The position numbers were made by a program, and so were the translations under genes. Shown one piece after another: positions 1 through 13,221 of a stretch of DNA of 64,000 nt; the first letter of the stretch is position 1; every line of letters starts with the position of its first letter. The notes under the pieces are model-generated. The model saw only the letters and a program-made list of their open reading frames with translations. It had not been told where the DNA came from and did no database searches. The stretch is from Polyodon spathula (taxonomy: Eukaryota; Chordata; Actinopteri; Acipenseriformes; Polyodontidae), in assembly GCF_017654505.1 (NCBI RefSeq), contig NC_054541.1, positions 47,927,486 to 47,991,485 on the forward strand, given 5' to 3'.

Positions 1-30
1 GATATACTCTATTATATAGATAATTATCTA

Positions 31-146
<116 letters not shown>

Positions 147-160
147 TACATAAATACATA

Positions 161-1525
<1,365 letters not shown>

Positions 1526-4500
1526 TATATATATAACACGGGTATTATTATAGCGACCAACTTGTTGCCCATTTATAACTGCATTTCTGAAGGCATGATC
1601 ACTTTACAGGAATCCTATCCTACTGATATTTACAGAGAAAAGTGCTAGTGCATAAAACAGACAGGCCACCTCCTTCAAAATGATCATTTTCTGTACCACC
1701 TTCAGACACTTTCTCACCACGTGGTTAGGAGTTACACTGCCCTTCCCTGACAAGCACACACACCTACCCTGGAACCCTACACCACTTGTAGAAAAGTGCC
1801 GGAAAGCCTCTCCAGAATTTGGTCCACTTCAACTGTAATGACCCTTCTGCAAAAATCACGTGAATAAACTGTAGGCCAAGCGGCATGACAAATTTAAAAA
1901 CTTCCTCATGCCTAGGTTTTGTAACAGAAAACCACCCATTAGAAACAAAAACTACAAAACACAACCGAAACAATTAGGGTACCCTAAGACATTAATGCAG
2001 CAGAAGACGTCGATTCTTACTACTGCCTAATGCGTTTTACTGTGGGATCATTTTTTTTTTGTAATCAATCTTACTATGTTGGCTACATCAACTTTATTAT
2101 AATTACAGTAATTTAAATAATGGCAAATTGTCTCTTTCTTCTGACTGTTAGAAGAGTTGCAAATCAGCTAGTTAGCTTGATCCTTGCTGTAGCAAGCTCT
2201 ACTTTGATCACGCTACGAGATTAACATTGAGATAAACAAAGTCTTGTAAAGTGTACAAGCAAGATGATCCAATAAGATTACAGAAACCACTTGTCATGCC
2301 TTACACACAACTTGAACGTAAAGGTCATGACTGCAATACACAACACCTTACAAAAATATTTCCATCTGTTCCTTTATTTTGGGTTTTAAACACAGACTAC
2401 ACTTGTCACATATCAGCGCTGGGCATGCAGATAAAGAACCCACAGGCTTCTGAGGAAAATAAATAAACCACAAAGAAATATTTGCAAAGGTATGCTGCCC
2501 AAGCCAGTGACCCTCCATTCCCACTGTGTTTGCTTTGGCCCTCACAAGCTGCTGTGCCCGTTCAGCTGTTTGCAAGTCTACGATCAGCCCATCACAACCC
2601 CTTACTGCAAACAGTCAACGTTTTATTGACAGAGCTATCACACAAAATGAACAAAGCAACCTCCCAGACATTTTGACTATTTATACTGTCGTTTCAGACA
2701 GCGCAAATTACCTCTGCTGTGCAATATACAGCAAGGGAACAGGTTTAGTAATACATACTCTGAAAGACAACCTAAAGCAGCCAGGGGCTATACAGTCATT
2801 GAATCACGTTTAATTTGCTCCACAAAACTTTCCTTTCTCAAGGCAGAAGGCATTATTTGTAAAGGACAGAGAAAAATAGCCTCAAATGTCACACCACATT
2901 CAGAAGTGGATATCTAATTTTTTTACAATTCAGGTGGCATAAGCAATATACAGAAAACAGGCTATAGTCCTTAGCAAGTTCCTGCTTTAGAGTTTAAAAT
3001 CATCCACCTGGTTTCACAACATCGACATGCAGTATTGATATTATTACCAAACATCTCCACCACAGAAACACATTCCAGCCAGTATAGCCATGTTAGGTAA
3101 ACTACAGAAACTTTAACTACTACCTCAAGACGCGGAATTACTAGCCGATCTCAGAAACTTAAATGTTGCAACTGCATCCTGAAAAAGATGTCAAACTTTA
3201 TTTGCTCAAAGAGCCAACTTCCCCAGCGTTCCGGTATGTTTAACATGCCTTTGTCAAGGGGAAGTTTGTTTGAAAACAAACACTGGAGGTATTTATAAAG
3301 CTTTTCATGCCATGGTAACCACACATTTATTTCTCTTAAATCTAATGTCTTTATGATGTCATTCACTGTATAGCTAATGATGTAACGATCGACTGTTCCT
3401 TCTATTTCAACCTTCAGGCACTATGGTATCTAGTCTGTTTATCCATGTATTTTCTTTTATTCTTCTATACTGGACATTATCTAATTTGAATTTTTTCTAG
3501 AACCACAAACTTTAGGTCATCCATGGTGTGTCTGTTGTAAAGTGCTGAATTATTTCCTTTCATACTTGTGGTTCTGTATTCTTTTACATATTTATTTGTG
3601 ATTTCACGTTTATCTTTATCACTATATTTGCACACTTTACATGTGATTTTACAGGTTTCAATGCTCCTTAATGTATCTATGATCCCTTTATGTTTACTGT
3701 GGACTAAATATATAAATATTTCTAAAATGAAACAGTTTTGCGTGTGGCAGTTGAGCCTTTAAGTTGCATAGATTGAAGAAATTGCATACAATATAACATT
3801 TCAATTGCAGTGAATGGAGTACAAAGGCTGCCACAGGAAAACCCCATGGACAACACATGGGCCCCAACCCAACAATTACATTGCTCTGAACCTATGGAAT
3901 TTATTTGGCAAGTTTTAACTGTTGCAGATAACATTTCAAGGAAATACATTTTGAGCAAGCACATTTTTTCTCCTGAATTATACATATAAAAGGCTTTTTT
4001 TAAACACTGCAACTTTTCATTTTAAAACACCAAGATTAAAAAAAAACAAAAAAGAAATATACTACAATGAATAGATGACTGGCGCATACTAAATGGAACT
4101 GTCACGTTTCTCTTTCACTGTCAGCACAAATCAGCGTACTGCACAAGTTCAAATTAACCTTATCCCAATACAATGTTGGGAGGCAGAGCTGCACTATCAG
4201 CACATCTGAAGCATCACAATCGTCTAATCTTAAAACACTTCACAACTACACATACACAAACACTGGGCTTTAAACACTAAGACAGCAACCACTTCTATTT
4301 TAAAACCATTTGTTTAAGTGAAAATAAAATTACACTATTTTGGTTGTACAGTACATTGTCAAATATGCTGTTACAGTAGAAAAGTTTAGCTGTGCCATCA
4401 CTACATGCAAGGCCTACCCACACAGCATGAGAATACCCCTTCGCTACACAATTTAAATTGCAGTCGTCTCTGATTTTTGGACAGGCCCTTATTAAACAGT

Positions 4501-4959
4501 AGACAAATCAATAATTCAGCATTAACAACATTCCGGCATTTTAGCATTATACACACGCCTGGCTCAGTGTCTAGTGTACCGTTCTTTAAATAACTCAATT
4601 AAACACACGTCTAAACAAACGTGTATTTAATACAACCACCACAAAATACTAACTGTCCAACTCGTTCGTCGATCATTCTCGGTTTTTATCAGGTTTATGT
4701 CAGTACGATCATTAATACTATCTACTGGTACGTTAACGAAATGGGGCAGAGGCTTCAATTACGTTATTTAATTGACAAGGCAAACCACGCTTCAAAGACC
4801 GCTCTGTAAGCTTTTGTGGATATTGTCATTATTTGTCATTATTCGACATTATTTTGTATGTTGAGAGAAAAAAAAAAAAAAAAAAAACAACAACATTTCA
4901 TACAATAGGTGTTTTAAGAAACAACACAGATATCCTCACAGTATAAACTGAACTAGGCG
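1526..4959. other. No recognisable gene
   Basis: AT-rich unique sequence with short, unconvincing open frames on both strands. It could be intron or 3' UTR of a leftward gene (see 5000-5830), but no exon with a recognisable protein was found. Confidence 0.6.
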
Positions 4960-5830
4960 GGGCTCGTCTCAGTCAGACATAAACCCCTAGCGACTGCTTT
5001 GCTTACAGAAGCGTCAGTACATGTCCTAAAAACAACATGAAATTTTGCATTAACGTTGGATTATTTCATTTTTTTAAGAGCTCAACGCCCTTAATACATA
5101 TTAAAACAGGCGGGCCTGGATGGATCGGGCGGTGTGATGAGGAACCAGAAAATGCACATTTTTAAACTACACAATCTGACAACTTTTCCATTTCCGTTAT
5201 AACTTTACCCTATCACAAGGTAAAAAATAAATCACAAAACGCCATCGCCCCTGCCCTCCTTGCACCCAGGGGAGGCTTAGCCTAACAATACTTCAAAAAC
5301 GCCAAAAAGTTTGAAGAGGACCTCGGGGACCGACACGAAAGGCAATGCTGTCAAGTAAAAGAAAATATTAGGAGGAGTTGGCCTGTTTCAGTCTGGCTCC
5401 GCCATATTTTAGACATTTGACCTGCTCTTCCGTAAATCGGCTGTGTTTAAAAATGATTTAATAAACCGGACTCCGTGTCCATTTACCCAACTGTTACCGC
5501 CCTGCCGTCTCACGGGCGGGACTCCGCCACTGTTAAACGCCAACCGCAGCGATATAACGACGGCTTACACCGCCGGCTACTATTACAAAGTTAAATCAAA
5601 ATCTACCCGGACACAGAGTACTCACAATCTGTCTCTGCGGCTCCAATCTGTTTGCGTCTCTGCAAAGCTGCGCTTCTCTCTCCCTTTCCCTTTCTCTCTC
5701 TCTCTCTCGGGTGAGGTGGAGAGTTTTGAGCATGACGTTGCAGCCTCGGTTTCAACACCACTCACAAACTAAGAATGTGCAGCTCGAGTGCGCACATTGA
5801 GAGAGGAGTGTGCGGCGCGGCGGCGCTCTT
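4960..5830 (-). promoter_or_regulatory. CpG-richer segment, possible promoter and first exon of a leftward gene
   Basis: This stretch is much richer in CpG and GC than its surroundings and contains a CT-rich tract (5680-5709). On the minus strand a strong splice donor (ATT followed by GTGAGT) sits at about 5620-5628, downstream of GA-rich sequence that resembles a 5' UTR. In other vertebrates RAP1B lies divergently next to MDM1, so a RAP1B leader exon is a plausible but unproven reading. No coding exon of that gene was seen. Confidence 0.35.
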
Positions 5831-5836
5831 TAGCGC

Positions 5837-6218
5837 TTAATCCTCAATTGCCGATATCAAGAATGGCATTTTTGACATCGAGAATTGTATTTTTGATATC
5901 GAGAATGGCATTTTTGATATCAGTATTGTAATCGTATTTTTGATATCAAAAATGCCATTCTTCATATCAAAAATAGAATTGTTGATATCAAAATAAAATG
6001 TACTATTTTTGATGTCAACAATTGTATTTCTGTTATCAACAATTCTATTTTTGATATCAACAATTTAATTGTTGATATCCACAACTGTATTTCCGATATC
6101 AACAATTCTATTTTTGATATAAAAAATAACATTGAGAATTGTTGATATCAAATATATAAATATATATGCATTACTGATATCAGTATTAGAATTGCTGATA
6201 TTGGCAATTGAGGATTAA
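5837..6218. mobile_element. TTAA-flanked MITE built from GATATC repeats
   Basis: The ends are inverted copies (TCCTCAATTGCC at the left, GGCAATTGAGGA at the right) and each is bordered by TTAA, as for elements that duplicate a TTAA target (piggyBac- or Kolobok-like). The interior is a string of about a dozen short units around GATATC, such as TTGATATCAACAATT, in both orientations, so the whole 380 bp can fold back. No coding capacity. Confidence 0.75.
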
Positions 6219-6751
6219 ATGTTGAAACGGCTTGCCAAAAGCTCCAGCCGTGCAGTCTGCGTGCCCAGGTTGTAATAAATGTAATTATTCTTCTGCTAAA
6301 TGTCTGTAATAATAATGTTTTTAAACGATATATTATAATGACGGTTTAATCAAATCAATCCACAATATTAGTGTGCTTTTATTCTCTTCTTCAAATAAAT
6401 ACATTTCGAGATCTGCTCCCGGTTTAAATACTGCTCATCATTATTTTTTGAACCTAGTCACATGTAAATGTTCCTCATTGCTTCTTTTTTCAGCTACTGA
6501 GATTCGTTATTATTGGGGAAATGTCATACAGTGTGATATGCATAACTATAATATGTAATAATGCATACAGTGATATTCATATTACCATAATCTGAAATTC
6601 CCATTGCAATCGTGTACTATAGTCATCTGTATTTAAATAATAATATTCTTCAACACTGTTTCAATCGTCCCTTGAATGAACATGACAGGGTCTCCCCTAA
6701 TAATGAATATAGACAATACACACATTACACAGAAGATAAACACATATGCTT

Positions 6752-6755
<4 letters not shown>
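6219..6755. other. Unassigned AT-rich sequence
   Basis: No gene, RNA or repeat recognised between the MITE and the next microsatellite. Confidence 0.6.

Positions 6756-6831
<76 letters not shown>
6756..6831. repeat. (TA)n microsatellite
   Basis: Uninterrupted TA dinucleotides of about 75 bp. Confidence 0.97.
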
Positions 6832-6833
<2 letters not shown>

Positions 6834-7338
6834 GTCAGTGACATGCACACGCCATGTGTAGCAGGTGTATGATTTCACTCATGCATGCACAGGTATTTCG
6901 CGTCAAAGACTGTAAAACCAGTCTTTAGAAAATAAAGGACATTATTTAAAATGACATTGCTCTGATTTAAACTAAATTGCAACTAAATATTTTACAGCCT
7001 ACAAAGAGTTTGCTGGTGTCGGGGGAATTATTATTTTGCTTTTCATTGAAGTTGGAATTTATAAGACAAAAATACATATGTTGTGTAAAATTGACGTTTT
7101 TTGCGTTGTTACGTTTATTGTTATTGTTAACAGTAACCGTTTCTTAAGAAGTTTCCATTAGCTGTAATACGATATGATCATGTGACTGTGGTGTTCAGAT
7201 GAATGAGCTTGCCTTCGGCAGTATAACGATGACGTCTATTAAAAGCTGCGCACGCATGACTGCACGGCTGGAGGATCCAAGCTGCAGAGATATATTGTTC
7301 CTTACATTAGACATGCAGGGAGTGAGAGAAGGAAAGAT

Positions 7339-8393
7339 GAGGACACACACTGCTTCCTGCAGCATAGACAGCATACACACATTACACAGAAGATAGGACA
7401 CACACTGCTTCCTGCAGCATAGACAGCATACACACATTACACAGAAGATAGGACACACACTGCTTCCTGCAGCATAGACAGCATACACACATTACACAGA
7501 AGATAGGACACACACTGCTTCCTGCAGCATAGACAGCATACACACATTACACAGAAGATAGGACACACACTGCTTCCTGCAGCATAGACAGCATACACAC
7601 ATTACACAGAAGATAGGACACACACTGCTTCCTGCAGCATAGACAGCATACACACATTACACAGAAGATAGGACACACACTGCTTCCTGCAGCATAGACA
7701 GCATACACACATTACACAGAAGATAGGACACACACTGCTTCCTGCAGCATAGACAGCATACACACATTACACAGAAGATAGGACACACACTGCTTCCTGC
7801 AGCATAGACAGCATACACACATTACACAGAAGATAGGACACACACTGCTTCCTGCAGCATAGACAGCATACACACATTACACAGAAGATAGGACACACAC
7901 TGCTTCCTGCAGCATAGACAGCATACACACATTACACAGAAGAATAGAAAAAAAAACAACAAAAAAGTACAGCACACTGGGTTTTTTGTTGTTGGGGGGG
8001 GGGGGAGGTTTTTTTGGTGTTTTGGTGTCCATGGGGGGGGGGTTTTTGTGCCTTCCTCTCTCTCCCCGCGTCAGTCTGGCATATTTTTTTAACGGAGGTT
8101 CCTCGAAATCGCGCTCTACACGCCCCGCGCGATTTTGTTCGTCCAGATCGCGGCCTAGACGCATACCACCTATCACGCTCGCCGTGACACGGCATCGATA
8201 CGAGCAATAGCGACGCCGCCCGACTGTTAGGACACACACTGCTTCCTGCAGCATAGACAGCATACACACATTACACAGAAGATAGGACACACACTGCTTC
8301 CTGCAGCATAGACAGCATACACACATTACACAGAAGATAGGACACACACTGCTTCCTGCAGCATAGACAGCATACACACATTACACAGAAGAT
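7339..8393. repeat. 55-bp minisatellite array, split by an insert
   Basis: Near-identical 55-bp units beginning GGACACACACTGCTTCC run from 7339 to about 7942 (11 copies) and resume from about 8229 to 8393 (3 copies). The spacing is exactly 55 bp (for example 7396 and 7451). Copies are nearly invariant, suggesting recent expansion. The unrelated 7943-8228 segment interrupts the array. Confidence 0.95.
7943..8228. other. CpG-dense non-repetitive segment inside the minisatellite
   Basis: The segment starts with A-, T- and G-homopolymer runs and then becomes about 140 bp of very CpG-rich, low-complexity-free sequence unlike anything else in the window. It has no convincing ORF and no target duplication that I can see. 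It may be an inserted foreign fragment or an assembly or read-error artefact. Confidence 0.5.
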
Positions 8394-10871
8394 ACCGCAA
8401 TGAAATATGTTGTGGGTCTCCACCTCTGTGTAGGCTAATTCATGTGTCTTTCCCTTTTATGATATGGACGGACTGTATAGCGGCTAGTTTGCCTTTTGCA
8501 CTTTCATAAAATGTGTTGCCAACGACTGTATTTTGTGTTCTAGACAGGTGCTCGATTCCATTTATTTATCAGACATTTCAGAAGTCACATGGTATGCAAA
8601 GTATAGAGTTATATTTTTGTTGTTGTCATTGGTAGGTTTGCCAGCTTTTCCCTGGATCGTCCTGGTTTGAGGAAGGTGTGCCGGGAATTCAATATACCTT
8701 CCCAGGACACTAAATGCCAGTAAATTGAGCACAAGTTAGATAGATCAGGAAACACTGTTACTGCAATAGAGGCACAATGTTAATTGGTTGTCAATATTAT
8801 AGTAGTAACAGTATCGATGTTTCCTATTGGATGAATATAGAATTTCTTAAGAGAGTAGATGTTTCACAACCCAACTCTCTGTCAGTGTCCATGTCACTTC
8901 AGCAATTTAAGGGTTAAACAGACTCAGATCTTTGTGTTAGGGTTGTTGAACCCCACTTTCATCACAACTGGAAAAGAGCTTTAATGGATATATTGAAAAA
9001 AGGATGATGGATATATGACCGAATCGCCGGGAATCTCATCCCCTGTGGGGTAAGATATCCCATGAGGTAGATCTTTGTGAGCAGCCACCACTGCAGGCAA
9101 AGGGTACACCAGTTCCATGCTACGCTAACCATCTCGCAGCAGCTGCATCCCACACTTTGGCTCACACAGACCCTCGGTTTGGAGAAAACGGAAGATGTGT
9201 TATGATCAGGGGAAGAGAAATAGGGCTGGGCTGCAGCTGCTCCTGATTATTGCTGATGCTGGTCCTTGCTTGTACTTGGCTGCTGTCTCACAATGAAGGT
9301 GTGTTGAACGAGATGTGAAACCAGCCTGCAGTCCCAAGGTGACTTGACCCTTCGCTTCCTAGCTGCAGGCTTTGGAATTCAAAGGTGAACTGGAATGTTA
9401 AAAACAGCACTTTTCTTGTCAGGCTTTTGGTATTTAGACAGTTTTTAATGGACCTCTATCATGGGCTCTCTTCACCAAACCTTAGGGAATGTTTGATATT
9501 TACACAGTTTTTAATGGACCTCAATCGTGGACTGTTCACCAAAGGACTGTTTAAAAAAAAAAGGTAAATTCTGAATAAATCAATTACATTTACAGTTCAA
9601 TAAACCTTTTCTTCAACTCTTAGGGTTTTTTTTTTCAAAGCACACTGTTTAATCCAAGAGAATGTTAATAATCTCTCTTTAAAACCGTCCTTAAAATAAC
9701 ATTCCTTAAAACCCTTTCACAGCCTGCATGGGTTTTATTAGTTCACAAGCTTTGCATACTCTTAATTATAAGTGTAAGGTTTTCATATTATTATTATTTT
9801 TCTCAGCACTGAAAGGGTTCTTTATAAATGTTATTGCAAGTTTTATTCTGATTATTTTTCAGGTGCCTGGGAAAAGTTTTTCAGAAAACTGAAGTGCTCA
9901 AGCTGAAACAAGGATATGACGAGTTTTGTTAATTATTGTTATTTTGTTTGATTATTTATAGAATGTGTTTCCTCATGCACTTGCAAGGCTGCATTAGTTT
10001 AGCTCTTATCTGTTGTACAGCAGCGTTACAATGGTTTTGTTATCCTGCTGTGAGCGGGCTTACCAAAAATATCCAACTGGAATAGCGCACTCTCATTCTA
10101 AGGGTCCTGCTTCTAAAGAGCTAAAAATGTTCCTCAGAGCTGCCCCACGTACGCTGTAGGAATGATTTGGCTTTGTTTTGTAGATCATTAATGAAGTGAA
10201 TACAAATCCAAGACTTGAATTCTGTTTAAAACTTTACCACAATAAATATACACTGTGCAGATACTGTACTGTTATTTACCACAATAAATATGCACTGTGC
10301 AGATACTGTACAGTTATTTAGTTGTTTACTATGTTGTTTTTTCTACTATGCCCATAGTTGGGCAGTAGCGAAAATACATGTCATTAAAATATATATTTTC
10401 ATTACATTTGTATTTTGTAATTTGTAATGCAAATGCCAATTTAGAAGTATTTTGTATTGAAAATTCATTTCCTGAGTATTTTGGAATTTCAAAATACATT
10501 GTCAGTAATAGTTTAAATATTAAACTGCAGCTGTATAAAATGTATTTATAGTGATCACATATTCGATTAAAAAAAAAATGCACACACCAGTTCAACTTGG
10601 GACTAACTTTAAATCAACAATGATGCGCTGGCCACCACACTGTCTTTCTGGAGACACCAAAGATACTATCAACTAATGCTTCCTGCTGCTTAAGAGCTGG
10701 GTCTTGTATCAGAATCTTCTAGTAGGAGAACCCTTGAAGAGGAAGAAGATGATTTCTTTGTTTTTATGGATTACAAAGATGGAAAAAAAATCCTCATTTA
10801 ATTGTACGAAACTCTGAGGCACTGACATAACAAAATGTGAAAAAAGTTCAAGGGGGTGTTGACTTTCTATA

Positions 10872-10873
<2 letters not shown>
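8394..10873. other. No recognisable gene; two short direct duplications
   Basis: Mostly unique non-coding sequence. A segment near 9430-9470 is repeated in diverged form near 9500-9545 (shared TTTTTAATGGACCTC). A 43-bp unit at about 10236-10278 is repeated at 10279-10320 (shared ACCACAATAAATAT). Open frames are short and unconvincing. Confidence 0.6.
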
Positions 10874-10911
<38 letters not shown>

Positions 10912-10940
10912 ATATATATATATATAGGTATATATATATA
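10874..10940. repeat. (TA)n microsatellite
   Basis: Imperfect TA run with interruptions at about 10910 and 10927. Confidence 0.95.
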
Positions 10941-13032
10941 CCCTTCGCAAATTCATTATCAAAAACAGTAAATGTGAGAATTGCAACAGCCTTTTTTTGA
11001 ATAAAGGAATAGTTGTCACACTGAAACAAGAGATACCCCAAACACACACACTGTAAGACAGTCAGATACCGTATATATTTTAAGCAGATTTCATACACAC
11101 AAAAAACAAACACACGCTCACACATTTTGTTCTGAAGAAAAAGTGTTTGACTATAAGAAGCCTCATCAGATGATAAAAGCGAGGTGACAGACAGGTTTAG
11201 AAGCAATGAATGTGAAACCATGCTGCAAGGTGAAGGGTTGTACCCACGGTGATACACATGGATGTAATGAAAGCATGGCAGGACACACCTAGCCAAACCT
11301 CATGCAGACCCTGACAGATTCCATGACTCTGAGCAGTGCCTAGTGTAACAAGTCTCCTCCGAGCAGCTGATGAGTTCATACACTCACATCAGCAGAAGAC
11401 CCACACTTACCTCACAGCTTGCTCTTTAGTTAAATGACGCTCATCTTTGAACCGCATGATTAGTGGTTCATGCCCAGCACTTGCATTCCAATTCCATTGG
11501 CTGAGGTTTCTAGGAAACAGGGGGAGTCAGGTATTCAGGCTAATAACTACTTACAAAACAAGCCCTGGCCTGCTGCATCCCACATACAGCACACTTCATC
11601 TGAGACGATTGTTTAATTAACTGACAACTGCGAGCAGCTCAAGCTGTGGATGTTTCACTTCCTGCTGCAGCCCAGAGAAAGAGGAAGTGTGGAGGAGGAG
11701 CGAGTGTTTGGAAGCTCTCGGCTGGTGTGACTGCTGGCTAGTGTGAGATAAGAGAAGGCAAACAGTGCGTGACACAATGTGGATCAGAAAAGAGATGGGA
11801 AAAGATCTTCCTCTCTTCCTGGTAGAGCTGTCTCTGAAATGACTGCGTTGTGAAGATTAAGAACATGCTGTAACTGATGTGGTTACTGGCTGTATGATCC
11901 CACTATGAAGCATACCCGTGAAGACATGAATGCCTGCCTGCTTGTTTCTAAAAGTTTTACCTTACAGGGGTCAGGGGTGTGGCCTGTATTTGGCTCCCCC
12001 ATGGGTGAACCAGTGGCCCCCACATAGTGTACAAACCCACCCTACAGGGGTGCTTAATTACTAAACAATATATAATGTCTGTTTCAGAGACATGGGCAAT
12101 TTGCCCATTGTGGAAAAAAAGGGCCCTTTGTAAGCTTTATCTGACCTTCTGTGCTGCTCCGCTGCTGTGGGGACAGTCTAAATTGGGAAGGAGAAAGGAG
12201 GGTAAAACAATTGAATGATCTACAAATTGAAATATTATTACAAAAGCAAACATTCAAAAGAAACTTAATTCATTCAATGAGACTCTGGTCGCAAATGTAT
12301 GTGTTAGTATTGCTAAATGTATGCTATTGAATGTTGTATAGTTATGGACCATGGACTAAAATAAAAAATAAATAAAAAAATTATTTTAAAAAATTGAACA
12401 CAGAAAAGTCTAGATCTAGGAGAGTACACATAATTATTACGTCACACAAGTCACATGATATTCAAAGAGCCCTTTATTGAGCATGAGGGATGAGCCCCCT
12501 CAAGTTTCGCAAAACAAATGACTTGAACAGAAAAAACTAGCAATTCTGCGCTATAGACTTTAATTGCTGCTTTAATATCATACATCAGAAGGAAAATCAA
12601 TATGCTGTTTATCTACAAGCTAGACACGGAAATGCACAATAAAAATTATCTTTTGAAGCCCACTTAACAGAAGACTATTGAAGGACCACAGACCTACTGC
12701 TGAGTACACTAGTCTTGAATAATTGATCTGAACACGCCCCCCTCCGATTTTCTTTTATTAACTGAAAAACAAAGATTTCCAGCGTGCATTGAAGCATTTA
12801 TCATACCCCTCACAGAGGGAGCAGGCTGCAGGGAATGCAGCACGTCCATAAGGGTTGTGAACAGAAAGACCCATTGCAGTCTATGCCTTTACCAGTATAT
12901 CAGAGGTGAAGTGTGGGTTTGTGGGGGGCCAAAGACCCCACAGTAAAATTTTGGACCCTGCAGTAATTTTTGTCAAATGTGACCTCTTAAAGTATCTTGA
13001 ATTATATATATCTGTAAATTCCTGTTTGAATG
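10941..13032. other. No recognisable gene
   Basis: Unique sequence with only short open frames on either strand; an A/T-rich low-complexity patch lies at about 12360-12400. Confidence 0.6.
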
Positions 13033-13221
13033 CCTTACAGCAGGGGTATCCAGTCACACTCCTGGAGGGCTGTTCCACTCCAGGTTTTACAGGTTAAGTG
13101 ATATAATTAACTACTGCAGGGTCTGAATAGAAGTTTAATTGGTTCCATTAAGCAATTTACAATAGGGTTGAAACAAAGACCAGGACTGGAAGGGTCAACA
13201 TTGGACACCCCTGCCTTACAG
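13033..13221. mobile_element. hAT-type MITE with perfect 8-bp target duplication
   Basis: A 173-bp element (13041-13213) starts CAGGGGTATCCAGT and ends with the inverted match TTGGACACCCCTG. It is flanked on both sides by the identical octamer CCTTACAG (13033-13040 and 13214-13221). Terminal CAGGGGT-type repeats plus 8-bp duplications are diagnostic of the hAT superfamily. It has no coding capacity and must have been moved by a transposase encoded elsewhere. Confidence 0.88.

Noticed and set aside
5443..5772. 109-codon + strand ORF in the CpG-rich segment
   Set aside because: No recognisable domain; its Ser/Leu-rich part is a CT-rich simple tract. More likely leader sequence of a leftward gene.
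7195..8377. Cys-rich ORFs with repeated VYAAGSSVCP-type units
   Set aside because: They are translations of a 55-bp minisatellite read through in successive frames, and the longest runs through the foreign-looking insert.
7339..8393. CRISPR-like array
   Set aside because: The repeats are contiguous with no spacers, and the DNA is vertebrate.
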